Assembly (NCBI GenBank): GCA_024636425.1
Contig: JAGXHB010000014.1
Location: forward strand, 1 to 5,814
Origin: Roseobacter sp.
GTDB taxonomy: Bacteria; Pseudomonadota; Alphaproteobacteria; Rhodobacterales; Rhodobacteraceae
Reading direction: 5' to 3'
Length of the DNA stretch: 5,814 bases
Below are positions 1 to 5,814 of this stretch, piece by piece. Every line of letters starts with the position of its first letter. Positions within the stretch are counted from its first letter, which is position 1. The notes beneath the pieces are model-generated. The model did no database searches, was not told the DNA's origin, and saw nothing but the letters and a program-made list of their open reading frames with translations. A program made the position numbers and the translations under genes.

Positions 1-2223
1 GCGATATTCACCCACACGGCTGCCATCGGTCGCAAACAGCAGCGTATCAGCGATGTCCTCGCGGGCGATGCCGGCACTTTGGGCGCGTTCGGTCGCATAG
101 ATCGGTTGCAGCACCAGTTCGGGCTCCCGCCAGTTCGTCCGCATGTGGATCAGATTGTCCGACGCTTCTCGCATCGTTTCGGTCGCAGTTGCGGCAAGCT
201 GGCGCAGCACGACAGGATCGGGCCCGCTGAAACGCGCGGCGATATCCGCCCCGCCACCGGGACCGAACACCAGCCGTTCGGTGCGGAACAACCCTTCGGG
301 CAGCGCCTCCTCGCCAAAGGCGATCAGATCGTTGCGCAGGGGCGGAATCTGGTCCAGCGTTGCCGTGCGGATGATCAGCACGCCGTAAGCCGGGTTGGTC
401 TGTTCGGGCGCATAGGTCAGCATGAAGCGCGAGGCGCCTTCGCCGACGAAGCTCGACACTGATTGCACTTCGTCACGCTCATTGAGCCAATCCTCGATCC
501 GCGCAAGCTCGGCGGCGGTGTCGTTGACCGACGCGCCCTGCGGCAGGTTCAGGTGCGCATAGAACAGCGGCGTGTTTGAGTTGGGAAAGAACTGCTGCTT
601 GATCAGGCCGAACCCGGCATAGCAGGCGACGGTGATGCCAATCAGCGCCACAACGACCAGCAGCCGCACCTTCAGCGCGCCGCGCAGGATCGCTGCATAA
701 GATCGGAAGAAGAACCCGTTATAGGATGTATCTTCGCCCTCTCCGCTGCCGCGCTTGAACAGGTAGTGCCCCAAGAGCGGCGTGGCCGTGATCGCCAGAA
801 CCCAGCTCAGCAGCAGCGAAATGCCGATCACTGCAAACAGTGAAAACAGAAATTCGCCCGTCGCATCGGGGCTCAGCCCGATGCCCGCAAAGGCCATGAT
901 GCCGATCACAGTAGCCCCCAAAAGCGGGATCTGGGTCTTGCTGCCCACATCCTCTGCCGCGTCGCGCGATGAGATGCCGCGCCCCATCTTGATCTGCATG
1001 CCTTCTGCAACGACGATGGCATTGTCCACCAGCATCCCCATCGCGATGATCAGCGCACCGAGCGAAATGCGCTCCATCTCGATCTCGAAGATCGCCATGA
1101 AGAACAGCGTGCCGACGACGGTCAGGAGCAAGGTGACGCCCACGACCACCGCCGCGCGCCAGCCCATGGCGACGGCCAGCACGATGACCACGATGGCGAC
1201 CGACATGGCCAGATTGACCAGAAAGGCCGAACTTGCCTCGTCGACCACCACATGCTGCTGATAGATCGGATGCAGCGTCACGCCGACGGGAATTTCATCC
1301 TCAAGCTCGGCCAGCCGGGCATCGACGCGGGTGCCCACCTCGACGATGTTTTCACTGCCGAGACCTGCAACCCCCAGCGTAAAGGCCTCTTCGCCATTGA
1401 ACCGGATGATCTGGTCAGGATAGGTGACGCGCCCGCGATGCACTTCGGCAATGTCGAAGAGGTTCAGAACCTCGCCGCCGACGCCGATGGACAGACCGGC
1501 GATGTCATCCACGCTGTCGGTGCCCTCGGGCGCCTGAATGGTGACCCTGCGGTTGTCGCGATCCACCGATCCGGCCCGGCTGACCACGTTGGCGTTGCTT
1601 ACCGACTGGGCAATGGCCGCAGGGGGCACGCCGAGATTGTAGTTCAGCGCCAGCGACGGTTCGACAAAGATCGCCTCTTGCGGCAGGCCTTTGACCTCGA
1701 CATCCGCCACGCCGTCCACAGCCAGCAATTCCCGCCGCAGAAAGGTCGACAGGGAATGGCGCTCGGCGTCTGCGAACCCCGGCGCTGTGACCGCAAAGTA
1801 GATGCCGAACACATCACCAAAGCTGTCGTTGACCAACGGTGGCTGAATGCCGCTGGCGAGATTGCCCGACGCGTCCCCTACCCGGTTGCGCAGATCGTTC
1901 CAGATCGCAGGCAGCTCGTCCCCGCCGAAAGTCGATTTGATCGTGACATTGATGATCGACAGCCCCGGCCGGTTGGTCGAGCGAATGTTGTCGATCTCGC
2001 CCATCTGCTGGATCGCGGATTCCAGCGGTTCGGACACCTCGAGCGCGACCTGCGCCGCCGATGCACCGGGATATTGCGTGATGACGACGGCTTCCTTGAT
2101 CGTAAACGCCGGATCTTCCAGCCGCCCGACATTGAAGAAACCCCAGGTGCCGCCGATCAGGCAGGCCAGCATGAGGATGACGGTCAGCAGTGCCTTGTCG
2201 ATGGCCGCGCGTGCGATTCCCAT
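1..2223 (-). CDS. RND-family efflux pump permease (AcrB/HAE1-like), C-terminus cut by window edge
   Basis: This is the inner-membrane proton-driven pump of a tripartite efflux system; such proteins usually have about 1020-1050 residues, and 741 are visible. It starts at ATG 2223, preceded by GGGGA (2232-2236) at 8 bases. The frame stays open without a stop to base 1. Seen in order: a hydrophobic TM1 at about residues 11-30; a large periplasmic porter loop (about 31-330) containing LEDPAFTIKEA and YPGASAAQV, typical of the family; TM2-TM6 at about 333-484; a cytoplasmic link; TM7 at about 519-541; and the first part of the second periplasmic loop, where the window ends. TM4 carries GMLVDNAIVV: Asp400 matches the first of the AcrB relay aspartates (D407), but the second position is Asn401. 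The gene lies 4 bases downstream of the adaptor gene. The family call is secure. Substrate is unknown, and drug, detergent or lipid export are all possible. Confidence 0.95.
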   Translation of the reverse strand, partial: MGIARAAIDKALLTVILMLACLIGGTWGFFNVGRLEDPAFTIKEAVVITQYPGASAAQVALEVSEPLESAIQQMGEIDNIRSTNRPGLSIINVTIKSTFGGDELPAIWNDLRNRVGDASGNLASGIQPPLVNDSFGDVFGIYFAVTAPGFADAERHSLSTFLRRELLAVDGVADVEVKGLPQEAIFVEPSLALNYNLGVPPAAIAQSVSNANVVSRAGSVDRDNRRVTIQAPEGTDSVDDIAGLSIGVGGEVLNLFDIAEVHRGRVTYPDQIIRFNGEEAFTLGVAGLGSENIVEVGTRVDARLAELEDEIPVGVTLHPIYQQHVVVDEASSAFLVNLAMSVAIVVIVLAVAMGWRAAVVVGVTLLLTVVGTLFFMAIFEIEMERISLGALIIAMGMLVDNAIVVAEGMQIKMGRGISSRDAAEDVGSKTQIPLLGATVIGIMAFAGIGLSPDATGEFLFSLFAVIGISLLLSWVLAITATPLLGHYLFKRGSGEGEDTSYNGFFFRSYAAILRGALKVRLLVVVALIGITVACYAGFGLIKQQFFPNSNTPLFYAHLNLPQGASVNDTAAELARIEDWLNERDEVQSVSSFVGEGASRFMLTYAPEQTNPAYGVLIIRTATLDQIPPLRNDLIAFGEEALPEGLFRTERLVFGPGGGADIAARFSGPDPVVLRQLAATATETMREASDNLIHMRTNWREPELVLQPIYATERAQSAGIAREDIADTLLFATDGSRVGEYR

Positions 2224-2227
2224 CCGC

Positions 2228-3265
2228 TCAGTCCCCAAACCCGCCAAAGCGGTGAACGGCCTGCCCGTCCTCAAGCCGGTTCGCCCCCGCGGCCACGATC
2301 TCGATCGGTTCGCTCAGAGGCGTTTCCAGCGCAAGCGCGCCGTTTTCCAGCGTGCGCAGGTCGACTGCCATGCGCCGCACGGTGCCCGACGCTTCGCCCA
2401 TAGGTTCAAAGACCATCACGGAGGTGCTGCGATCCGGCGCGATCACCACGGCAGAGGGGGGCACCAGAACGACCCTGTCGGATTGCTGAAGCCGTGCGAT
2501 CACCGTGGCCGACGCCCCCGGCAGGATCGACGGATCGCCGTTCTCCAGCGCGAGGGTCACGGTGTAGGTCTGCCCGACCGGAGAGGTCTCGGCCTCGTAT
2601 TCGCGCAGCACCAGCGGGATTTCATCGGTGCGTCCGGGGAAGACGGCGGACAATTCGACATCCGACTGCTCTTGCGTGCGGCGGAACAGCAGTTCGGGCA
2701 CGTCGATCTCGATCCGGGTTTCCGACATGTCATGCAGGCGCACCACCGGCGTGCCAGCTTGCACGGTTGTGTAATTCGCGATCTCGCGGCTGGCCACCAG
2801 CGCGTCGAAGGGTGCGGTCAATGTGGCCCGCTCCAGCGCGAGTTCTGCGTCCCGCACGGCAATGCCCGCCAGATTGGCCGCTGTCTGCGCGTCCTCTAGG
2901 CTCGCCTCCGACACCGCAGCCCGGCTCAACGCCTGCTGGCGGTCCAGCCTGCGGTCGGCTTGTTCTTTTTCGAGCTTGGCCTGATCCAGCCGCAGCTGAA
3001 AGGTATCCAGATCCAGCCGGGCGATCAGATCGCCCGTGGCAAGGCGCGTGCCCTCGACAACCTGCAGATCGACGACCTGACCGCCCACCTGAAACGCAAG
3101 ATCAACCGTCTGGCGCGCAACCACCTGACCGTAGAATTCCCGGTTGATGGCATTTTGCTGCGCCATGAGCGTCATCAGTTTCACAGGCCGATCGGTCATC
3201 TCTTGGCCCATCGCACCGCCTGACAAAAGACAAAGCGCAAGCGTGACGGCAAGTTTCGGAAACAT
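2228..3265 (-). CDS. RND efflux periplasmic adaptor (membrane fusion protein, HlyD/AcrA family)
   Basis: This protein bridges the RND pump to an outer-membrane channel in the periplasm. I choose ATG 3265 (345 residues), because AGAAGG lies 8 bases upstream and translation then begins directly with a signal peptide. A GTG at 3292 would add nine polar residues in front and has no comparable ribosome site. Residues 1-20 form a signal peptide with likely cleavage at AMG|QE; the cysteine at 12 is not in a proper lipobox. Next come a first lipoyl half (about 54-84, with FQVGGQVVDLQVVEG), a charged alpha-helical hairpin (about 86-147) with heptad-like L/A spacing, a second lipoyl half (about 148-178, ATLTAPFDALVASR), a beta-barrel (about 183-258) and a membrane-proximal domain (about 264-340). 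The length is normal for a short adaptor. It is the first gene of the operon, with the pump 4 bases downstream. Fold assignment is firm; the transported compound is not known. Confidence 0.94.
   Translation of the reverse strand: MFPKLAVTLALCLLSGGAMGQEMTDRPVKLMTLMAQQNAINREFYGQVVARQTVDLAFQVGGQVVDLQVVEGTRLATGDLIARLDLDTFQLRLDQAKLEKEQADRRLDRQQALSRAAVSEASLEDAQTAANLAGIAVRDAELALERATLTAPFDALVASREIANYTTVQAGTPVVRLHDMSETRIEIDVPELLFRRTQEQSDVELSAVFPGRTDEIPLVLREYEAETSPVGQTYTVTLALENGDPSILPGASATVIARLQQSDRVVLVPPSAVVIAPDRSTSVMVFEPMGEASGTVRRMAVDLRTLENGALALETPLSEPIEIVAAGANRLEDGQAVHRFGGFGD
2232..2236 (-). promoter_or_regulatory. Ribosome binding site of the RND pump gene, inside the end of the adaptor gene
   Basis: GGGGA on the minus strand lies 8 bases before ATG 2223 and within the last codons of the adaptor gene, whose TGA occupies 2230-2228. 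Ribosomes finishing the adaptor would cover this site, which suggests translational coupling of the two subunits. Confidence 0.5.
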
Positions 3266-3273
3266 CAGATTGG

Positions 3274-3279
3274 CCTTCT
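3274..3279 (-). promoter_or_regulatory. Ribosome binding site deciding the adaptor start
   Basis: AGAAGG on the minus strand ends 8 bases before ATG 3265. It lies inside the extra codons that a GTG start at 3292 would use, and so supports the shorter 345-residue protein beginning with its signal peptide. Confidence 0.6.
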
Positions 3280-3295
3280 GTCTAGGATGCACGCA

Positions 3296-3324
3296 GAAAT
3301 CGCGGGATGCGGTGTTTCTGTCAA
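3296..3324 (-). promoter_or_regulatory. Candidate sigma70-type promoter of the efflux operon
   Basis: On the minus strand a perfect TTGACA (3319-3324) abuts the palindrome. The -10 position 17 bases on reads GATTTC, a weak match. Orientation and distance suit transcription of the adaptor and pump genes, with a leader of roughly 25-30 bases before the ribosome site. The weak -10 keeps confidence low. Confidence 0.35.
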
Positions 3325-3326
3325 GT

Positions 3327-3344
3327 CTAAACTGATCGGTTTAG
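3327..3344. promoter_or_regulatory. 18-bp palindrome, probable TetR-type operator
   Basis: The plus strand reads CTAAACTGATCGGTTTAG. The arms CTAAAC and GTTTAG are perfect inverted copies, the centre GATC is self-complementary, and only one base pair (T/G flanking the centre) breaks full symmetry. Size, symmetry and the TAAAC...GTTTA pattern resemble operators bound by TetR-family repressors of RND pumps. The site lies two bases upstream of a leftward TTGACA and about 60 bases upstream of the adaptor start, where a bound repressor would block RNA polymerase. The palindrome is observed directly; the regulator class is inferred. Another dimeric regulator could equally use it. Confidence 0.6.
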
Positions 3345-3610
3345 TTTGCTTGGGGTTCACACTACGATGATCCAACGGAAGTGCGCTCTGCTCATAGACA
3401 CGCCAAGCGTATCCTAGCGCGGTGGCCGGCGTTTAGAGAAATGATGGCCGTTTGAAGCTCGTGTGGGTCCATCTCGCTGCCATTCCCCCTGCGCAGCATT
3501 GTCACAGGCTTCAGGACCGCAGGGACGAAGGGGACATCCGCTGGGGCACTGAAATAGCACTTGTTCTTATGTATAGCATGTTTGACAAGCGCAAAACCGT
3601 TTTACTCCAC

Positions 3611-3614
3611 AGGA
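3611..3614 (+). promoter_or_regulatory. Ribosome binding site deciding the permease start
   Basis: AGGA stands 9 bases before ATG 3624. It favours the 614-residue form over the upstream in-frame TTG at 3561, which has no purine-rich site before it. Confidence 0.5.
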
Positions 3615-3623
3615 TGGCTACTG

Positions 3624-5468
3624 ATGACCACCGAACAGATTTTCATTTTTTGTATTCTGGTCGCGACGATGGGGCTGTTTCTTTGGGGGCGGTTTCGACA
3701 CGATGTCGTTGCTCTCGCTGCGCTGATGGCCTGCGTGATCGCGGATCTGGTCCCGGCAGCCGATGCCTTTCTGGGGTTCGGTCATCCGGCGGTCATCACC
3801 GTGGCTTGCGTTCTCATCCTTAGTCAGGGCTTGCAGAATACGGGTGCCGTTGACTGGCTCGCGCGCAGTGTCTTGCCGCGTGATGCCGGGCGGGTGACAA
3901 GCTTGGTCGCGCTGATGGGGCTGGGGGCCTTGTTGTCAGGGTTCATGAACAATGTCGGCGCTATGGCGCTGTTGATGCCAATCGCGGTGCAACTGTCGGA
4001 CCGATTGGACCTGACGCCGGGACAAGTGCTGATGCCATTGGCGTTTGGCACCATTCTGGGGGGAATGACGACGCTGATCGGCACCCCGCCCAACCTGATT
4101 GTCTCAGGCTTTCGGGCCGAGGCGGGGCTTGGCCATTTTGCAATCTTCGATTTTGCGCCTGTCGGTGCGGCTGTCGCTGTTGTCGGGGTGCTTTTCGTGG
4201 CCGTGATCGGCTGGACGCTGGTGCCGGCGCGCAAGTCGGCCATGGCGGATGGTTTCGAGACGGGTGCCTATTTCACGGAACTGCGCGTTCCTGAATCGAG
4301 CAAGGCTGTTGGGCTGACCCTGCGCGCCTTCGAGCGCGAGATCGAAAACAGCGATGTGCAAATCGTCGGTCTTGTTCGCAACGACGTTCGCCTGACCGCA
4401 CCACACGGGGGGCGACGCATCCGTGCGGACGATGTCCTCGTGCTCGAGGCGGATGTGGATGCGCTGGCAGAGGCGCTTTCCGTTTTCGACATTAAGCTCG
4501 AACAATCCATCGTTGCGCCCGATGAACTTGATGACCTTGGCACCGATGATACTCAAGTCGACACAGAAGGTGACGCCGATGGGGAGGAGGACGCCGAGCA
4601 AAAGACCACGAGCGATATCGTGCTTCGTGAACTGGCGGTGCTTCCGGGGTCAAGCATCGTCGGGCGTTCGGCGCAGGAGATGCATCTGCGCGCACGCTAT
4701 GGCCTGAACCTGCTTGCCGTGTCGCGGGAAGGGCATCCGCCGCGATCCGGATTGAGAAACATAAAACTGAACTCTGGCGACCTGCTTCTCGTTCAGGGCC
4801 CTGTGGACGCTGTGACCGCGTTCATCAATGACGCAGGCTGTGTCCCCTTGGGCGCGCGCGAATTGCGTATCCCCGACAAGCGTATGGCTCTTGTCGCCAC
4901 CGCGGTCATGCTTGGCGCGATCGCTTTGGTGACACTGGGTCTGCTTCCGGCGGCTGCGGCGTTTGCGCTCGGCGTTCTGGTGTCGATGGTGTTGGGCACG
5001 GTGCCGCTGCGACAGGTCTATACGTCCATCGACTGGCCGGTGATCGTCTTGCTGGCGGCGCTGATCCCGGTCGCAGGCGCGATGCAAAGCACCGGTGCTG
5101 CCGAAATGCTGGCCCGGTTTCTGGTCGATACCGTTGCCCAAGGCAATGCGGTCGCGGCGCTCGTCGTGGTTCTGGTCACGACAATGTTCCTGTCGGACGT
5201 CATGAACAATGCCGCCACTGCAGCGGTTCTGTGCCCGATCGCGCTTGGCATCTCCTCTACACTGGGTGTCAACCCCGACAGTTTCCTGATGGCTGTTGCA
5301 ATCGGGGCGTCCTGTGCCTTTCTCACGCCAATCGGTCATCAGAACAACACCCTGATCCTGGGGCCGGGCGGGTTCCGCTTTGGCGATTACTGGAAGCTCG
5401 GCCTGCCGTTGGAGGTGATTGTGGTTGTCGTCAGCGTGCCGTTGCTGCTGCTTGTCTGGCCCTTGTGA
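3624..5468 (+). CDS. SLC13/DASS-type anion permease with two internal RCK_C (TrkA_C) domains
   Basis: This is an inner-membrane secondary transporter, by family probably moving sulfate, another oxyanion or a di/tricarboxylate with Na+ or H+. The substrate cannot be read from sequence. ATG 3624 (614 residues) is preferred: AGGA at 3611-3614 sits 9 bases upstream, and the first helix follows at once. The in-frame TTG at 3561 would add 21 residues with no ribosome site. Membrane half 1 spans about 6-199 and contains GFMNN (106-110) and TLIGTPPN (150-157). Two cytoplasmic RCK_C-like domains follow (about 216-290 and 333-408), separated by a strongly acidic linker (about 300-331). Membrane half 2 (about 421-612) contains SDVMNNAATAAV (524-535) and LTPIGHQNNTLILGPGG (567-583), which mirror the half-1 motifs. 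The length and the half-RCK-RCK-half order fit the known SLC13 permeases with TrkA_C inserts. It is transcribed divergently from the efflux operon and appears monocistronic within the window. Confidence 0.93.
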   Translation: MTTEQIFIFCILVATMGLFLWGRFRHDVVALAALMACVIADLVPAADAFLGFGHPAVITVACVLILSQGLQNTGAVDWLARSVLPRDAGRVTSLVALMGLGALLSGFMNNVGAMALLMPIAVQLSDRLDLTPGQVLMPLAFGTILGGMTTLIGTPPNLIVSGFRAEAGLGHFAIFDFAPVGAAVAVVGVLFVAVIGWTLVPARKSAMADGFETGAYFTELRVPESSKAVGLTLRAFEREIENSDVQIVGLVRNDVRLTAPHGGRRIRADDVLVLEADVDALAEALSVFDIKLEQSIVAPDELDDLGTDDTQVDTEGDADGEEDAEQKTTSDIVLRELAVLPGSSIVGRSAQEMHLRARYGLNLLAVSREGHPPRSGLRNIKLNSGDLLLVQGPVDAVTAFINDAGCVPLGARELRIPDKRMALVATAVMLGAIALVTLGLLPAAAAFALGVLVSMVLGTVPLRQVYTSIDWPVIVLLAALIPVAGAMQSTGAAEMLARFLVDTVAQGNAVAALVVVLVTTMFLSDVMNNAATAAVLCPIALGISSTLGVNPDSFLMAVAIGASCAFLTPIGHQNNTLILGPGGFRFGDYWKLGLPLEVIVVVVSVPLLLLVWPL

Positions 5469-5537
5469 CATTTCGAGCAATCAAAGGGGCCGAATACATG
5501 GGACTACAGCCGACCTCGGATGCAGCGCAGCAACATG

Positions 5538-5546
5538 TGGTATACT
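5538..5546 (+). promoter_or_regulatory. Extended -10 promoter candidate
   Basis: TGGTATACT fits the extended -10 pattern TGnTATAAT with one mismatch. No good -35 hexamer lies 16-18 bases upstream, but extended -10 promoters can do without one. It would start transcription near 5553, ahead of the open frame at 5604. Confidence 0.3.
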
Positions 5547-5603
5547 GCGTATGTCAACGTCGGGTTGTCGTTGGGGGAGGCTATGGCGGTCGAAGGATCA
5601 GTC

Positions 5604-5814
5604 ATGGAAACTCAATCCTACCTGCCAGTCGCGCGTTTCGCCCCGCTTGGCACATGGGCCGCATCGTTGGACAGAAACGACCTCTCAAGCCCGAACACGT
5701 GTGAGCGATCAGAGTTCGGCCTAAGCCCCCCGATTCACAATCAAGACCTCGCACCATTCAATCTGGTCTGCTTTCTCAACTTCAAGATGGCATGTATGTC
5801 TCCCAAGCGGCCGA
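5604..5814 (+). CDS. Tentative unrecognised open frame running off the right edge
   Basis: The frame starts at ATG 5604, with AGGA (about 5594-5597) 6 bases upstream, and has no stop before the window ends, giving at least 70 codons. In-frame ATGs at 5535 and 5583 are alternatives; 5583 follows GGGGGAGG by only 2 bases. An extended -10 hexamer lies upstream at 5538-5546. The predicted protein begins METQSYLPVARFAPLGTWAA and matches no family I know. Several codons rare in GC-rich genomes (TCA, CTA, AGA) and modest third-position G/C argue against it. It may be a shadow of a minus-strand gene or plain non-coding DNA. Confidence 0.25.
   Translation, partial: METQSYLPVARFAPLGTWAASLDRNDLSSPNTCERSEFGLSPPIHNQDLAPFNLVCFLNFKMACMSPKRP

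Larger units (their letters stand above)
3266..3623. other. Divergent intergenic region between efflux operon and SLC13-type permease
   Basis: These 358 bases lack a convincing gene. The left part holds the adaptor's ribosome site, a TTGACA hexamer facing left and a palindromic operator candidate. The middle (about 3345-3560) has no recognisable element. It contains a 35-codon leftward frame (3392-3499), and rightward frames that are broken by stops or overlap the permease. The right part (3561-3610) is A/T-richer and includes TTGACA at 3582-3587 on the plus strand. No good -10 hexamer stands at the right distance from it, so the permease promoter cannot be placed. No gene for a regulator is present, although one might be expected beside such an operator. 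Confidence 0.6.
5469..5814. other. Right-hand region without an identifiable gene
   Basis: These 346 bases follow the permease stop. No terminator hairpin with a T-run is apparent after the permease. Competing frames exist and none is recognised. A closed plus-strand frame at 5498-5704 (68 codons before the stop) has AGGGG 8 bases before its ATG but shows little third-position G/C preference. A plus-strand frame from 5535, 5583 or 5604 stays open to the window end. A minus-strand frame enters from the right edge and stops at 5721. Lower G/C preference than in the neighbouring genes suggests non-coding or atypical sequence. Confidence 0.5.

Noticed and set aside
79..2899. Long plus-strand frames across the efflux genes (for example 1252-2403 and 1847-2899)
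   Set aside because: They lie antisense to the RND pump and adaptor, both of which have clear family motifs. GC-rich genes commonly leave such open antisense frames, and the predicted proteins show no recognisable domains.
3582..3610. TTGACA at 3582-3587 as the permease promoter
   Set aside because: The -35 match is perfect, but the bases 16-18 further on (around CTCCAC) do not resemble a -10 hexamer, and it would place the transcription start at or beyond the ribosome site.
3452..3823. Plus-strand frame of 123 codons overlapping the start of the permease
   Set aside because: It overlaps the 5' part of the permease by 200 bases in another frame, and past 3624 it only mirrors that gene. No ribosome site or family was recognised.
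3824..5480. Minus-strand frames across the permease (for example 4104-4601 and 4650-5480)
   Set aside because: They are shadows of the SLC13-type permease, whose membrane helices and motifs account for this stretch. Their products are rich in Arg, His and Gln with no domain pattern.
5693..5721. CCGAAC/GTTCGG inverted repeat as a terminator
   Set aside because: The arms are only six bases with a loop of about 17, and no T-run follows on either strand.

Overview
The window looks like chromosomal DNA from a GC-rich Gram-negative bacterium. An alphaproteobacterium of the Rhodobacterales/roseobacter kind fits best, judging from strong G/C preference at third codon positions and the flavour of the proteins. 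This assignment is an impression from the sequence, not the result of a search. No rRNA, tRNA, CRISPR array, insertion sequence or phage gene was recognised.

Layout: (1) Positions 1-2223, minus strand, hold the first 741 codons of an RND (AcrB/HAE1-type) inner-membrane efflux pump that runs off the left edge. (2) Positions 2228-3265, minus strand, hold its periplasmic adaptor (membrane fusion protein). The adaptor lies upstream of the pump with only 4 bases between stop and start, so the two form an operon. (3) Positions 3266-3623 are a divergent intergenic region. It carries a near-perfect 18-bp palindrome beside a TTGACA hexamer facing the adaptor, which looks like a TetR-type operator at the efflux promoter. 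No regulator gene is visible here. (4) Positions 3624-5468, plus strand, hold a 614-residue SLC13/DASS-type anion permease with two cytoplasmic RCK_C (TrkA_C) domains inserted between its two membrane halves. (5) Positions 5469-5814 have no confidently identifiable gene, only competing short frames and an extended -10 hexamer.

The adaptor and pump should work together as two parts of a tripartite efflux system, with a TolC-like outer-membrane channel that is not in view. The SLC13-type permease is transcribed divergently and is probably an independent importer. Nothing in the sequence ties it functionally to the pump. I see no evidence for a new defence, mobile or otherwise undescribed system. 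The points most worth a second look are the orphan operator, the Asp-Asn pair in the pump's proton-relay helix, the acidic linker between the permease's RCK_C domains, and the unassigned right-hand end.
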